DNA of 64,000 bases from JBASEY01 sp049652745 (GCA_049652745.1 JBASEY010000022.1:1-64000), one strand, 5' to 3'; counted from the first letter of the stretch, positions 44,401 through 53,551 are shown. The notes: generated by a model not told the origin, from the sequence alone. Translations and numbers: made by a program.

Positions 44401-44532
44401 AACGTTTTGGATGATTTGAATAAAGCTCTGGAAATTTCCAGAAAACTTGGGAACGAAAACCATAATGCTAAAATAATTAATTTTAGAAATAGAATACTTT
44501 TAGAAAAGGAGGAAAAATCTCATGGCCAATAA
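41410..44532 (+). CDS. Ser/Thr protein kinase fused to AAA/STAND ATPase and TPRs
   Basis: 1040 residues. Hanks-type kinase (about 5-275): GEGGMG loop, Lys36, HRDLKPGN (Asp132), DFG (Asp153) and APEQ. Next an AAA/STAND NTPase of the AAA_16/PknK type opens with GRNAEITQLM and has P-loop GDAGIGKT (327-334, Lys333). TPRs fill about 730-1000. It has no transmembrane helix, so it should be cytosolic: a signalling hub in which the TPRs sense or scaffold a partner and the kinase domain acts on it. The 107-residue gene downstream overlaps its last 11 bp. Confidence 0.93.
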   Translation: MAEALGNYPIVRKIGEGGMGRIYLVRDHDDTFWAAKEYKGDLTRSLLVHRFRREFRALQALDHPAIVKVKNLEYTPSQIFFLMEYINGTSMDMVIKQVQARDSEWIKKVLLWMRYLCEPLQYIHSKNMVHRDLKPGNIMIMDSSADTPLKLLDFGVIHWSLADTILTEKHTFFGSLRYMAPEQITNEAIDLRSDLYSMGVILYEALTGRPPFIIDNPLLLMNMHQTHDPLPPRRLNPYISEPLQNLVLTLLFKRPDDRPSSAIEIANWIDQILTGNLYDNRELIRATLGIGNVFHPDFFGRNAEITQLMNSWNLAEKGQTQICTISGDAGIGKTRLINRLLSRPEMASLPICRGEFFADGAIHSGFIQALKSGNKILQNRKKLYLVNSKRTEPIEDIENHFKSMILELEIKSDTSKASSSLQAKAARLLEAFRKLAETKPLFLVLDNIHFAGNSDLVLLKNIIEQYEIMLEKHEQKGLYFILAYRQESNDVSDSFAQFLKWLNETPYRVDIPLKGLSEQAVAGMIQSMLGRIPPPSLSHSIFRDSGGNPLLVIELVKNMQEQLSSDFIDELVFEQETIAISIDDRLVGLLVKRLDQLVVEAKDVLMASAVLGMIFRADELEQVCGLPDHTFLDQLDLLIRNRIIEEDIYQPDFYRFSHAQLQDTILKKFSVAKKIELHRRCIDVLERLHKFDLGPVVPRLLHHSINSDWTEKIIEYRLLSAMNADQVEDLIEAKNHLEHAIALFPSIETKNGKMEEKRFKAQMLLGSLLFRTGKIEEAEKTLKDTLDELEAFGLITYTIDVHKHLGAVYGSQGKIHEALQHLNTCLALSTKQNNLATVIDCYTNLGGSYFYIGEINNAVKYVTLALDKSKEIGDDIRYVTALVNLGCIYIDCPELANDGLLYLERAINMLDVFQNDTIKAYALSGIATYYVKKIQEGLFLKEDQKMIDQEYDRYREKAEKIFDLAEQVIKITYKTGSLEILADALFSRAIANYFLDKNVLDDLNKALEISRKLGNENHNAKIINFRNRILLEKEEKSHGQ

Positions 44533-44845
44533 AACTAATCTCCGCTGTGAAGGTAGTGTTACTGCTGTGGAAATGCGTCGGTTTCTATCTTTGCCGACAA
44601 CGATATCGCCTGAATCCTACAAAAAACACTGGGCGAAATTACCGGACACAGAGATTAGAGTTTTAGCCATCCAAGAAACCCAGTTTTTCAACGCTGTCCT
44701 AATAACCGCTAAAGCCGCTGATGCCTATGATTTATTCGAAAATCTCACGGAGACGAGTATAAAGAGCTGTAAATATCTGTTCGCCAAATGGAAAGATGGT
44801 AATTTTAACGTTGAATTCTGGATCACAGACAGAACTCGAAGCTAA
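44522..44845 (+). CDS. 107-residue protein translationally coupled to the kinase, unknown
   Basis: The ATG lies 11 bp inside the end of the kinase gene, with AGGAGG just before it, so it should be co-translated. It is soluble with mixed alpha/beta character (EIRVLAIQETQFFNAVLITAKAADAYDLFENL). No domain family was recognised. Its close coupling suggests an effector, substrate or regulator of the kinase. There is no signal peptide or membrane helix. Confidence 0.7.
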   Translation: MANKTNLRCEGSVTAVEMRRFLSLPTTISPESYKKHWAKLPDTEIRVLAIQETQFFNAVLITAKAADAYDLFENLTETSIKSCKYLFAKWKDGNFNVEFWITDRTRS

Positions 44846-44922
44846 CTCGGCCCGGCCGTTCGACATGAATCACCGTAACAGGCGACTCGATACCTTCTAC
44901 AGGTGCAATTGCACGTATCCGA
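44844..44922. repeat. 79-bp perfect direct repeat, copy A
   Basis: Identical base for base to 45582-45660 (offset 738). It encodes, on the minus strand, the IRAIAPVEG...ERPGRV tail segment of PBP1C. Here the surrounding gene is broken. Both flanks diverge at once. Confidence 0.95.
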
Positions 44923-45011
44923 AGTGTTTGTGGCCATAATTTCCGGAAAATAGTCAGGGATGCGCTATCGACCGGGTAGCCCTCAAGCGAGATGCACAGG
45001 CGGCTGAACAA
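44844..45011 (-). pseudogene. Broken copy of the pbpC 3' end
   Basis: The minus-strand frame (stop at 44823) resembles the last roughly 60 residues of PBP1C: a diverged part reads LEGYPVDSAS...LWPQTLRIRA against VDGIPFATTD...LKPGTHRIRA, then 79 bp are identical. Just upstream of the identical block, about 18 of 26 bases still match. The end differs (SFEFCL against YDWGPRDS). The reading frame has no upstream gene body, so this is a remnant, not a working gene. It lies on the far side of hicBA from the intact gene. Confidence 0.8.
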
Positions 45012-45038
45012 TATCTCTAATGGTAAAAATACCTGGAT

Positions 45039-45218
45039 TTATTCTGCATTCAAATTTTTCAAAATTTTTTTGGCCAATGGTTCTTTGATATCATTATGAC
45101 GTGGAACCGCTTCGATTGATCCGGTTTTTGGATTGATCCACAATGAATGCGACGCGCCCTCCCGTTTCAAATAGCAACCGGCTACTCTCAACTTTCGTTC
45201 CAAATCAAGCCTTTTCAT
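45039..45218 (-). CDS. hicA: HicA-type mRNA interferase toxin
   Basis: 59 residues with a dsRBD-like HicA fold: RKLRVAGCYLKREGASHSLW (catalytic His24 in the SH turn), VPRHNDI and a basic C-terminal helix. HicA cleaves mRNA and is neutralised by HicB. Its ATG overlaps the hicB stop by four bases (ATGA), the order being hicB then hicA. It ends 28 bp before the pbpC remnant. Confidence 0.88.
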   Translation of the reverse strand: MKRLDLERKLRVAGCYLKREGASHSLWINPKTGSIEAVPRHNDIKEPLAKKILKNLNAE

Positions 45219-45433
45219 CCAATGATTACTTTTTCGCGAATCGCATCATCCGGTAATCCTCGAAGATAGTCCGCCCTGCGGTCTTCCAGAATCATCTCGA
45301 TTGCCAATCGCAAATTTGTTTTTGCCTCTTCAATTGTTTCGCCTTGACCATTTGCCCCTTGAATTTCAGGACATACAGCCCAGTATCCACCTTCAGGAGC
45401 TTTCTCAATAATTGCCGTAAATTCTGCTTTCAT
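45215..45433 (-). CDS. hicB: HicB-type antitoxin
   Basis: 72 residues, the partial RNase-H-like HicB fold: FTAIIEKAPEGGYWAVCPEI, GANGQGETIEEAKTNLRLAI. It binds and blocks HicA. No HTH or RHH tail is present, so autoregulation may depend on another factor. Short antitoxins of this length are common. An AAGGTAG RBS precedes it. Upstream gene of the pair, likely under the promoter at 45476-45504. Confidence 0.9.
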   Translation of the reverse strand: MKAEFTAIIEKAPEGGYWAVCPEIQGANGQGETIEEAKTNLRLAIEMILEDRRADYLRGLPDDAIREKVIIG

Positions 45434-45475
45434 AAATAACTACCTTTTTGTTGAGCTGACTCTTGTTACTATAGC

Positions 45476-45504
45476 ATTTAATCTGATTGCTTAAAATCTG
45501 TCAA
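45476..45504 (-). promoter_or_regulatory. Candidate promoter for hicBA
   Basis: Minus strand TTGACA (45504-45499), 17-bp spacer, TTAAAT (45481-45476). A TATAGT lies a few bases further on as an alternative -10. It would place the start about 35 bases before the hicB ATG, so hicBA can be expressed independently of pbpC. Confidence 0.45.
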
Positions 45505-45554
45505 TGCAATGTGCTGCTCAGGATACAGGATAAAAGTCAACGGTGAATGTTCCA

Positions 45555-47762
45555 TCAACTATCTCTGGGACCCCAATCATAAACTCGGCCCGGCCGTTCG
45601 ACATGAATCACCGTAACAGGCGACTCGATACCTTCTACAGGTGCAATTGCACGTATCCGATGCGTTCCCGGCTTTAATTGCCAATAGGTTGACCAAGGAT
45701 AATCCGTTGTGGCAAAAGGAATCCCATCCACCTCCCAAGTAAGTGATGAAAGGTTTTGGTCGGAAATTGCGGTGAATTGAATCGTCGAATATTCCAAGGG
45801 CATATCCGGATCGAACGTATATACTGACTCTGATTCCGGTGAGATTATCTGAATACCTCGACGCCGATGTTGTGGCGCGAGCCATGTGTTTGGTACAAAA
45901 TGGTCAGGGCTCTGTATAGCGGCCACAGCTTTTTCGGTATCGTCATACCCATATTTTCCGATATCCAGAGCTGTTCCTTTCCATCCTATTTCAGACAGTG
46001 GGTTCTTATGTAATTCATCCATGATCACCCGCGCAAGAGGGGCGGCAGTCTGGTAACCCCCAACTCGATGCATAGGCCGCCCATCCGGCCTTCCAAGCCA
46101 TACTGCCGTTAAATACTCCGAAGACCATGCGATCGCCCACGCATCGCGACTGCCTTCCGAGGTCCCGGTTTTGACCGCAACAGGATACTCATATTCAAGG
46201 TATCCCATTCGCGGAAAACTCGGCAGCCTGGCCATAGGATCCGACAAACTCCGATTGATCCACTGGACGGTTTCTCCACTGAAAATTTTCTGTGGCGCCA
46301 ATCGCTTTTGACCTTGAAACCATTGAAGATCACGCAAAACTCCTTTTGACGAAAAAACCGTATATGCCTGAACCAGACGTTCCATCGTTACCGGCAAACC
46401 ACCTACGGCTATACCTAGACCATGAATCGCCGCTTCTTTTTCGTGGCTGTGTAATCTCAAATCCGCCAGATGCCCGAAGGTGCGGTGCAAGCCGGTTTGT
46501 CGAATCAAATCCACTGCGGGAACATTTCGGGAGGAAGCCAGAGCCCGCCGGACAGGTATCTCACCCAACCATACTCCATCAAAATTCCCAAAACCTCCCG
46601 CATGCGTTACATGGTCGATAATCATGGAATCCGGGGAAATAACTCCATTCTCCATAGCCAATGCATATATAAAGGGCTTCAACGTGCTGCCGGGAGAACG
46701 CTTTACACGAGTATAATCGATCGCACCGGCGCGATCGGCATCAAAATAATCTGTCGAGCCCAATGATGCGACAACCTCTCCCGTCCGCACATTGACAACC
46801 ATTACCGCCGCATTCTCGACGCCCGATTTTGACCAGCTATCGACACACAACTGTGCCTGTTCAGCTATCTTTCTCTGAATTTTCTGATCTAAAGCGGTTT
46901 GGATAATCGTGCCGTCGATAGTATCGCGCATTTTAGGATCACGCAGAATCTCCCTGATTCGCAGGGCGATATGTATCGTTTCGGGTTGTTGCGTCAACCG
47001 AGGTTGAAGCCTGATTTCCGCCACTTGTTTTCGAGCTCTGGCGGCCTCATTGTCAGTTATGTAACCGGCTTTGTGTACTGCGTCGATAATCTGGCGAGCT
47101 CTCCGGACAAGTCGGGTCCTTCCTGCGCTGGTTCTGGGGTTCATTCGATTGGGTTGCTGGGGAACAGCCGATAAAAAGGCTATCTCCGCCCAGCTCAAAT
47201 CCTCGACCGGCTTACCAAAATAACAATACGAAGCATAACCGATACCACGTATCCCATTGCCGTAAGGCGCCAGGCGAAGGTAATGGTCCATTATGCCGCT
47301 TCGCCCATAACGCATCGTTAAAAAGACAGCCGTCATCATTTCTCGGATTTTGTTGGGCACCGTGCGTTCGGCCGGTCTTTGAAGCCTGGCGACTTGCATT
47401 GCCAAGGTCGATGCACCGGACACTCTTCGACCACCTAAAATATTTTGTTTGACGGCTCGAAGTATTGCCAACGGATCAACTCCAAAATGATAACCGAACC
47501 GACGATCTTCCATCACTTTTATTGTTGCAGCGATGCGATGAGGAATCGGTTCCACCGGCCAGTAACCCGCTTCCGCTTTGTCGTCTCCATTCCGAATTTC
47601 ACAGATATAAGCGCCGTTACCATCATGGACGACACGGGTCGGCAATGGTGAAAATAGCGCGGTATCACCTATGGCATATAAGAACATGCCCGGTCCGATA
47701 CACCCAACAATAAAGACGGCAATTCGGAACCAATCGTTATTCCGACGGCGAAATTCTGACAT
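45555..47762 (-). CDS. pbpC: Penicillin-binding protein 1C
   Basis: 735 residues, bifunctional peptidoglycan synthase in the inner membrane. It has one N-terminal helix (about 11-33), a GT51 transglycosylase domain with catalytic Glu85 (EDRRFGYHFGVDP) and a transpeptidase domain with SxxK at Ser359 (PGSTLKPF), SRN and KTGTS. A BiPBP_C-type beta domain follows, whose 3' end is the duplicated segment. The start overlaps the alpha-2-macroglobulin gene by 26 bp, the pbpC/A2M pairing known from many diderms, where the two are thought to act as a periplasmic defence and wall-repair pair. Confidence 0.96.
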   Translation of the reverse strand: MSEFRRRNNDWFRIAVFIVGCIGPGMFLYAIGDTALFSPLPTRVVHDGNGAYICEIRNGDDKAEAGYWPVEPIPHRIAATIKVMEDRRFGYHFGVDPLAILRAVKQNILGGRRVSGASTLAMQVARLQRPAERTVPNKIREMMTAVFLTMRYGRSGIMDHYLRLAPYGNGIRGIGYASYCYFGKPVEDLSWAEIAFLSAVPQQPNRMNPRTSAGRTRLVRRARQIIDAVHKAGYITDNEAARARKQVAEIRLQPRLTQQPETIHIALRIREILRDPKMRDTIDGTIIQTALDQKIQRKIAEQAQLCVDSWSKSGVENAAVMVVNVRTGEVVASLGSTDYFDADRAGAIDYTRVKRSPGSTLKPFIYALAMENGVISPDSMIIDHVTHAGGFGNFDGVWLGEIPVRRALASSRNVPAVDLIRQTGLHRTFGHLADLRLHSHEKEAAIHGLGIAVGGLPVTMERLVQAYTVFSSKGVLRDLQWFQGQKRLAPQKIFSGETVQWINRSLSDPMARLPSFPRMGYLEYEYPVAVKTGTSEGSRDAWAIAWSSEYLTAVWLGRPDGRPMHRVGGYQTAAPLARVIMDELHKNPLSEIGWKGTALDIGKYGYDDTEKAVAAIQSPDHFVPNTWLAPQHRRRGIQIISPESESVYTFDPDMPLEYSTIQFTAISDQNLSSLTWEVDGIPFATTDYPWSTYWQLKPGTHRIRAIAPVEGIESPVTVIHVERPGRVYDWGPRDS
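45582..45660. repeat. 79-bp perfect direct repeat, copy B (inside pbpC)
   Basis: Second copy of the block at 44844-44922, here within the intact pbpC coding region shortly before its stop. The intervening 659 bp hold the end of pbpC, the hicBA promoter, hicBA and the diverged part of the remnant. Confidence 0.95.
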
Positions 47763-50700
47763 AAACTCCTGGTGATGCTCCAGTTTGACCGAAGTTATAC
47801 ATCAATCGCGTATAAGCTCCCGGCTGCGTGAACGTGCCACTAAACATCGCACTGGTTCGAAAATAAAAATCGTACGTTCCGCGAGGCAAGACGTTGTAGT
47901 AATACGCAACATAATGATCCCTCATTTCCATGTAATCCGGCGACAGCGTGAGCTGCCCCGATGGAACAGCTTCCGGCGGGGACGTAGCCAAATGAGGGTT
48001 GAGAGGTTCCAACCCTGCAGCCAACGGAACAAATACGACAACGTAATTGCGATCTTCGGGGTTTACAATCTGAACATGCTCTTCAACCACCGTTCCTTGA
48101 ACCAGTTCAACGGTATCTCCTGCTGTATTCATTTGAATCTTACGTGCCGATACGGTCGCTCTTTTGGGGATTATCCATTCCCTTTGAACTGCAAATCCGG
48201 ATGATTCACCGGATAACTCGGCTGGATCGACTGCTGGTTTTCCTTGAAATTCAGCTTGAATCATCACATCAGAGCCCTGGTCGACTTTAATCACCATTTC
48301 GGATGAACCATTATCTTCAACCAGCAACAAAGGTGAGTTTTTATCGATCACGTAGTCTTTTTTCCCCAGCTTCAGCCGAGTCGTCTCGGATTTAGGCTGA
48401 CCCGTCTCAAGCAATTCCGTTACAGCCGTCAATACGGCCGCAGAATGGTATGTTGTCAAGCGCCCCGACGCAATAATGGCGGCAATACCATCAGCAAGCG
48501 ATTGAACACGATCATCTTCCGGCATCAGTCGATTGAGTGTGCGCAAAATTTCCGACAGAGCGGTCACATCTGACATGAACCCTTGCCTCCAACCGGAAAA
48601 AGTGCTGTGTAATCCGACAGCGACGGGTTTGCCATGAACACTCTGAATAACGACACCATCCATCAGAGTTTCCACCAACGCCTTCAACCGGGAGGTTTCC
48701 ACATCCGGCAAATCAGAAAACAGTCTGATGATTCGAGCCCGGGTTTCCAAACCCAGACTTCCAGCTTGCCGTGACATCTCTTCAATATATCCGATGTCAC
48801 CCTGTCCAAATAGTGTCAGAGCTTCCAAAGCCATCACCCGCTCTTCCATTTCATGGCCGTGAACCAGCAATGGACTGTCTGAACGCAAAGCATTTTTCAA
48901 GGCCTGAACCAATTTTTCAACCAGCATGGTGTCAACGTCAAACCCATCGATACGCGCTTGACCCAAAAACAAAAGCGATCGCGCCGTCAGGTGTACATAC
49001 CCGGGATTTCCCGGCCAGAACGCGACCAGTCCATTGGGTGTAACAACCGTCGGCAAATAATCGATTACGTTTTGGATAACCGTATCGTAACGGGCATCAT
49101 CGACAGGAAGCTTCAGGGCGGCGCGAAGGTGTTTCGCTGCAAGAAATCCCGCTGCGCGGCTGACTTGCTGTTCAGTACAGGTGTACGGGTACTCTCTCAA
49201 CATCGATTCAGCCTGCAAAGCCGTCGACATCAATTGTGAGGTCGATATGCGGATAATTCGCCGGGCGCTGTCTTTTCTGATCTGATTGAAATCGATATTC
49301 GGTATCGTGAGGGTTTCGCCTTTTTTCAGGGGCCATTCATCGACTTTGGTCCAGTCACGAACACCGTCATAAATAGGCAGAGTCATTTCCGCAGCATCTC
49401 CGACTTCGTCCTCCAGACGCTCAGCGGCCATATAAACAGTGACGGTATCACGCTTCAAGCGTCCATCCGAGCCATATCCCGGGTGCGGCAGAAAAAGCGC
49501 GAATGTGCTGCGCAACGGTTGATTGAATTCCCAGTTGACCTGTTGAGCAGCCGGACCTTTTAAATTCAGCCCTTTCGCTTGTAATGCAACATGTCCGACA
49601 CCTCCCTTTCCTTCCACGACCCGCGTAACGGCTAACGCATCAAAGGTATCTCCCGGCCGTAAAAATCTTGGTAGGGTTGGTTGTACAACCAGCGGCAGCC
49701 TGACCGCCAGACGGCTTTCGGCATAGCCAAATCGGTCAACGCCGGAATTGGCTTTGGCTCGCACCGCAAATTCAGTCAGGTTATCCGGAAGTTCGACTTT
49801 TAGATTCGCCTTTCCGGTGGGTCCGACAGAGACAAAAGGCTCATAAAACGGAACAGGAACAAACTTCTTCCGCAGGCTCATTCGATCGAAAATATCCCCG
49901 GCCATATCGTCTCCGTAATCACCGCCTTTGGTGAAAACACCGGGTAGATTTCCTATCACCATTTCCCGCGTATCACGTATTCCGATCGTGCTCCCGAAAG
50001 GTTTGAGCAAATCTTTCAATGGATTGGGATCCGGTTCTCGGCCTAGGGCGAGAACGGCGCGGTCGACAAGCCATACTGCCGCTTCACCGGCGATCGGCTG
50101 ATTATTGGAATCGTGAAGTTCGATCGACAAATCGATTGTCTCGCCCGGAACGGCTCTGTCCGGATGTATCAGCTTGACAGAAGCGACGTATCGGCTTTCA
50201 GCGACTCGTAAATCCACTGTAGCGCCAAGAGTTTGCGGCTTGCCCAAATCGATGCCGCTGACCGGGTCGATCCGTGTGCCCTCCAGGCGACCGCGCATCA
50301 GCATGACGCTGACGGTAACTTGGGGGCACCAGATGTTTTTGATGGGAACATCGATGATGCCGGCTCCATTTCTGACAGCCGAATGAAAAAATTTCAGGCC
50401 GTCTGGCGATTCGACAACCGCCAGAGCCTCTGCAGTTTGAAACGGACTTTCAATCAGCAGGCGTGCCGTGTCACCCGGTTCGTAAACGGTCTTATCGGTG
50501 CGCAGAGTAAAACCTCTTTCCGGAGCACGCTCCCAGGTGACAGGAGTCGGACCCTGCACAAATACGTCCATAGCCACTCGTTGAGCCCGGCCGACTTTGT
50601 CGCGTGCCGACAACTCCACAATATACACACCGGCTTCAGACACAGAAAACGTCACATCCACCGGTTTGTCGCCGGAAACCTTCGTTTTTGTGGTGATGGG

Positions 50701-53547
50701 TGTTTCAACGACATGTGTTTCGTATTTTAAATCTCCTGCACCGTAATTTCCGGCTTTCAAGGCCGTGTGCCAGGAACGGCGGATCAAACGCACCGTCAGT
50801 TCATGGCCAGGTTCAGGGGTATTCTCCGGCCCAAGCAACACCACTTGTGAAGTGATCGAATCACCCTTGTTCAAAATACGGGGACTTTTGATGCCCAACA
50901 TGAAAGGCGGCCTACCGGCGATTTGTTTTACCGCCGTCACACTCTGACCGTCAACACCCGTCAGTGTCGCTTCGATTACGTAATTACGCGGCGCCAGCGA
51001 CGGTTCTTCCAAAGGATCGACGGTTATTTCCGATGCACCGTTTGCATCCGTTTTAGTAACGATATTGACAATTTCATTCTCCCTTAAACCCGGTCGCGAT
51101 GAAAACTGTTCATCCACGGCAAACCGGAATCCTGGTAGGGATTGAATCTGCCAAACAGCGGGGTGCTGAGTCACCCTCCAACTTACCGGGCGGCTATCGA
51201 GAGCTCCGCCGGCGTAATAGCGTGCGGTCAGTGAGACGGTAAAGCTGGAATCCAAAGGCACCGTATCGCTGCTGTGAAGCAGGGCTTCAAACAAAGGTAT
51301 TCGATAATCCTCCAGTCTGAATCGACAGGTTGAAATGGTTTCACCTTCTTGCTTGACGGACACTCGATAAAGGCCTGCCGGAGCGTCCTGCTGTTGAAAT
51401 TTGTGATAGAACGCGCCTTGTGAATTCACTTCGAGCGCCTGTGTCCACAACAGATCACCAGGCCCTTCGATCGTCAAGGAAAAAGCCTGATCTTCCAAAG
51501 AAAACTGTCCTTCCGAACGATAACGTATCCAACCGCGAATATGAGTCGGTTCACCGGGTCTGTATACGGGACGTTCAGTGAACGTGTGACCGACATAAGC
51601 GCTTCTATGAGTGCTATACGGTATATTTATAGGTTCATACAACCAATCTCCATATTTCTGCCAATATCCATCTTTGAAAAGCTCCGGAGGATTTTCGGTA
51701 TTCAGGACAAGTATATCCGTCCCATGCTCAACACGAATCCGTTTCAGACTATAAAAATCCGACGTGCCGGTCCGTGTTTCTCTGAAATAACCCATTGCAT
51801 TTGTCTGGCCGCTGAGAACACGTGTCCATTCACCATAGCTGAACCCTTCCAACGTCACTCGCGCACCTGCCACCGGGGCTCCGGATTTCAACGATGTGAC
51901 ATAAAAAGTGACGGCATCGGGCTCTTCTATCGTCGTCAGTGCAAGATCCGTCACCTGTATACGCATCCAATGGCGCTCACCCGGGCTATCCAAAGACTGA
52001 ACTCCAGCCAGATATGTTCCAGGCGCATTCGCCCCATCGATCTGTGCCAGATAATCCGCCAAATCCACCCCGTATGTCCGGGCGTCTCCCATCGGCTTCA
52101 ACGCCATTTCAACCACATCGGATACCTGATGAGAACCCATCGTTTCCAATGTTTTCTGCAATTCCCAACTGGAGGAGTACAGCGTTTGATCATGATAGTA
52201 TTCGTCTGAACGTTCCCCGTGATTTCTTGAAGACCATGTATCCGGATTTGTGGTCACAGGCTCGTCCGGAAAGGGCCACAGCGTTCTGTCCAAAGGATTT
52301 ATTCGATATATACGCACATCCGCGACATGATGACCTCGACCGGTCAACGGCAGCATCTTCGGACCATACCGTTCGACGATAACGTCCTGGCCCGCCCATT
52401 TAAGAATTTTATCCGGCTGAGTAAATATAAATTGAAATTCGATGTAATTGACTAAAGCCTCCGGATTGGAAAGACTGGTTCCAAATGCCAACGATCGACC
52501 ACGGTTATCTTTGATCAAAGGCGACGGGCGCAAGACAGCCTGGTACGTCGTATCAGGCAGAAAATCACCGGTGACTTTGATGATCCGATCCTGGATGACA
52601 AATTGCATGTTTGCGACTGTCGGATGTATATGCACAAAATCCCACATTCCCGCCGGTGTTGTCGGTTCGGGCGGAGCGCTCATCCGAATCGACAACTCAG
52701 GAGGATTGACGGAAAGTTCCAACGGCTCAGTAAACAGAACGTCCTCTTCCGGTCTATAAGGCACCTTCAGCCAGCTTTCCCCCGAGCCCACAGCAAGAAC
52801 GCTGAATTGGCGCACCGTGGTAAAATCAAGGGTGAAACGAGCTGTTTCATCGGCAGGTTCCACAAGGTTCATCACCATTCGAGCGCGGACATTTTCCGGT
52901 ATAGGATGGTTGAGTGTGACAAGATATTCGGCTTCACCTTCAGGGATATCGGGTCCTGACCGCTTTATCGAGAAATGCTCTTTGTTCAAAACACGAGATG
53001 GTGCACTATCTGTTCCCGGGCTATTCCACAATTGAATTTGTATATTTTCAGTCAGTTTATCGATATGAATCGGTGAAGCGAAAACCAGCTTGATCATCTC
53101 AACCGGCGGCACATCCAGTTCATTTTGTTCTGGCACAGTCCGGACAGGACCCGCCGCCAATGTCTGAAGTGTCGCTTTTGCGCCTCCTGCCCTAAGATGA
53201 TACGTGGTATATGCAGGCCACGGTTCTGAAGGCGAAAACTGGAGTATTTTCGCATTCAGCCACCGCCATCCTCCCGGATGAGCTGGTTTCATATCGACCC
53301 ATCGTTCCGGGTTCAATTCCGTCGAAGGGTCGACAGGGCCGGTGGAGGAATCGAAAAAGACCGTGATCGGATCGAATGTCCGAAGCCATCGATCCGGAAC
53401 GATTGTATCCCCTCGTTGAGCTGTCGGTCTGACCGTATTTTGATCACCGGGATATGCCGCCCAAACAGGCGTTGTCATAACTAAGAGAAGCGCCAGGAAC
53501 AAAAACCTGGAAATCAAGGTCTTGTTGCGGTGATGTGAATAAATCAT
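47737..53547 (-). CDS. Bacterial alpha-2-macroglobulin (YfhM type, thioester-containing)
   Basis: 1936 residues from the ATG at 53547, with GGAGG nine bases upstream. It has a signal peptide (about 1-30, ending VWA) and no lipobox. Macroglobulin beta domains fill most of the chain. The reactive thioester CTEQ is intact at Cys1457-Gln1460 (YPYTCTEQQVSRAAG), followed by the helical thioester domain and a C-terminal receptor-like domain. It traps proteases in the periplasm by covalent capture. It starts 4 bp after the 1424-residue gene and overlaps pbpC, so all three are one operon. Confidence 0.95.
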   Translation of the reverse strand: MIYSHHRNKTLISRFLFLALLLVMTTPVWAAYPGDQNTVRPTAQRGDTIVPDRWLRTFDPITVFFDSSTGPVDPSTELNPERWVDMKPAHPGGWRWLNAKILQFSPSEPWPAYTTYHLRAGGAKATLQTLAAGPVRTVPEQNELDVPPVEMIKLVFASPIHIDKLTENIQIQLWNSPGTDSAPSRVLNKEHFSIKRSGPDIPEGEAEYLVTLNHPIPENVRARMVMNLVEPADETARFTLDFTTVRQFSVLAVGSGESWLKVPYRPEEDVLFTEPLELSVNPPELSIRMSAPPEPTTPAGMWDFVHIHPTVANMQFVIQDRIIKVTGDFLPDTTYQAVLRPSPLIKDNRGRSLAFGTSLSNPEALVNYIEFQFIFTQPDKILKWAGQDVIVERYGPKMLPLTGRGHHVADVRIYRINPLDRTLWPFPDEPVTTNPDTWSSRNHGERSDEYYHDQTLYSSSWELQKTLETMGSHQVSDVVEMALKPMGDARTYGVDLADYLAQIDGANAPGTYLAGVQSLDSPGERHWMRIQVTDLALTTIEEPDAVTFYVTSLKSGAPVAGARVTLEGFSYGEWTRVLSGQTNAMGYFRETRTGTSDFYSLKRIRVEHGTDILVLNTENPPELFKDGYWQKYGDWLYEPINIPYSTHRSAYVGHTFTERPVYRPGEPTHIRGWIRYRSEGQFSLEDQAFSLTIEGPGDLLWTQALEVNSQGAFYHKFQQQDAPAGLYRVSVKQEGETISTCRFRLEDYRIPLFEALLHSSDTVPLDSSFTVSLTARYYAGGALDSRPVSWRVTQHPAVWQIQSLPGFRFAVDEQFSSRPGLRENEIVNIVTKTDANGASEITVDPLEEPSLAPRNYVIEATLTGVDGQSVTAVKQIAGRPPFMLGIKSPRILNKGDSITSQVVLLGPENTPEPGHELTVRLIRRSWHTALKAGNYGAGDLKYETHVVETPITTKTKVSGDKPVDVTFSVSEAGVYIVELSARDKVGRAQRVAMDVFVQGPTPVTWERAPERGFTLRTDKTVYEPGDTARLLIESPFQTAEALAVVESPDGLKFFHSAVRNGAGIIDVPIKNIWCPQVTVSVMLMRGRLEGTRIDPVSGIDLGKPQTLGATVDLRVAESRYVASVKLIHPDRAVPGETIDLSIELHDSNNQPIAGEAAVWLVDRAVLALGREPDPNPLKDLLKPFGSTIGIRDTREMVIGNLPGVFTKGGDYGDDMAGDIFDRMSLRKKFVPVPFYEPFVSVGPTGKANLKVELPDNLTEFAVRAKANSGVDRFGYAESRLAVRLPLVVQPTLPRFLRPGDTFDALAVTRVVEGKGGVGHVALQAKGLNLKGPAAQQVNWEFNQPLRSTFALFLPHPGYGSDGRLKRDTVTVYMAAERLEDEVGDAAEMTLPIYDGVRDWTKVDEWPLKKGETLTIPNIDFNQIRKDSARRIIRISTSQLMSTALQAESMLREYPYTCTEQQVSRAAGFLAAKHLRAALKLPVDDARYDTVIQNVIDYLPTVVTPNGLVAFWPGNPGYVHLTARSLLFLGQARIDGFDVDTMLVEKLVQALKNALRSDSPLLVHGHEMEERVMALEALTLFGQGDIGYIEEMSRQAGSLGLETRARIIRLFSDLPDVETSRLKALVETLMDGVVIQSVHGKPVAVGLHSTFSGWRQGFMSDVTALSEILRTLNRLMPEDDRVQSLADGIAAIIASGRLTTYHSAAVLTAVTELLETGQPKSETTRLKLGKKDYVIDKNSPLLLVEDNGSSEMVIKVDQGSDVMIQAEFQGKPAVDPAELSGESSGFAVQREWIIPKRATVSARKIQMNTAGDTVELVQGTVVEEHVQIVNPEDRNYVVVFVPLAAGLEPLNPHLATSPPEAVPSGQLTLSPDYMEMRDHYVAYYYNVLPRGTYDFYFRTSAMFSGTFTQPGAYTRLMYNFGQTGASPGVYVRISPSE

Positions 53548-53551
53548 GGAA

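Noticed and set aside
44823..45011. Minus-strand frame taken as a small independent gene
   Set aside because: It is explained as the tail of a broken pbpC copy: it has no RBS, its Met is internal to the homologous part, and 79 bp are identical to intact pbpC.
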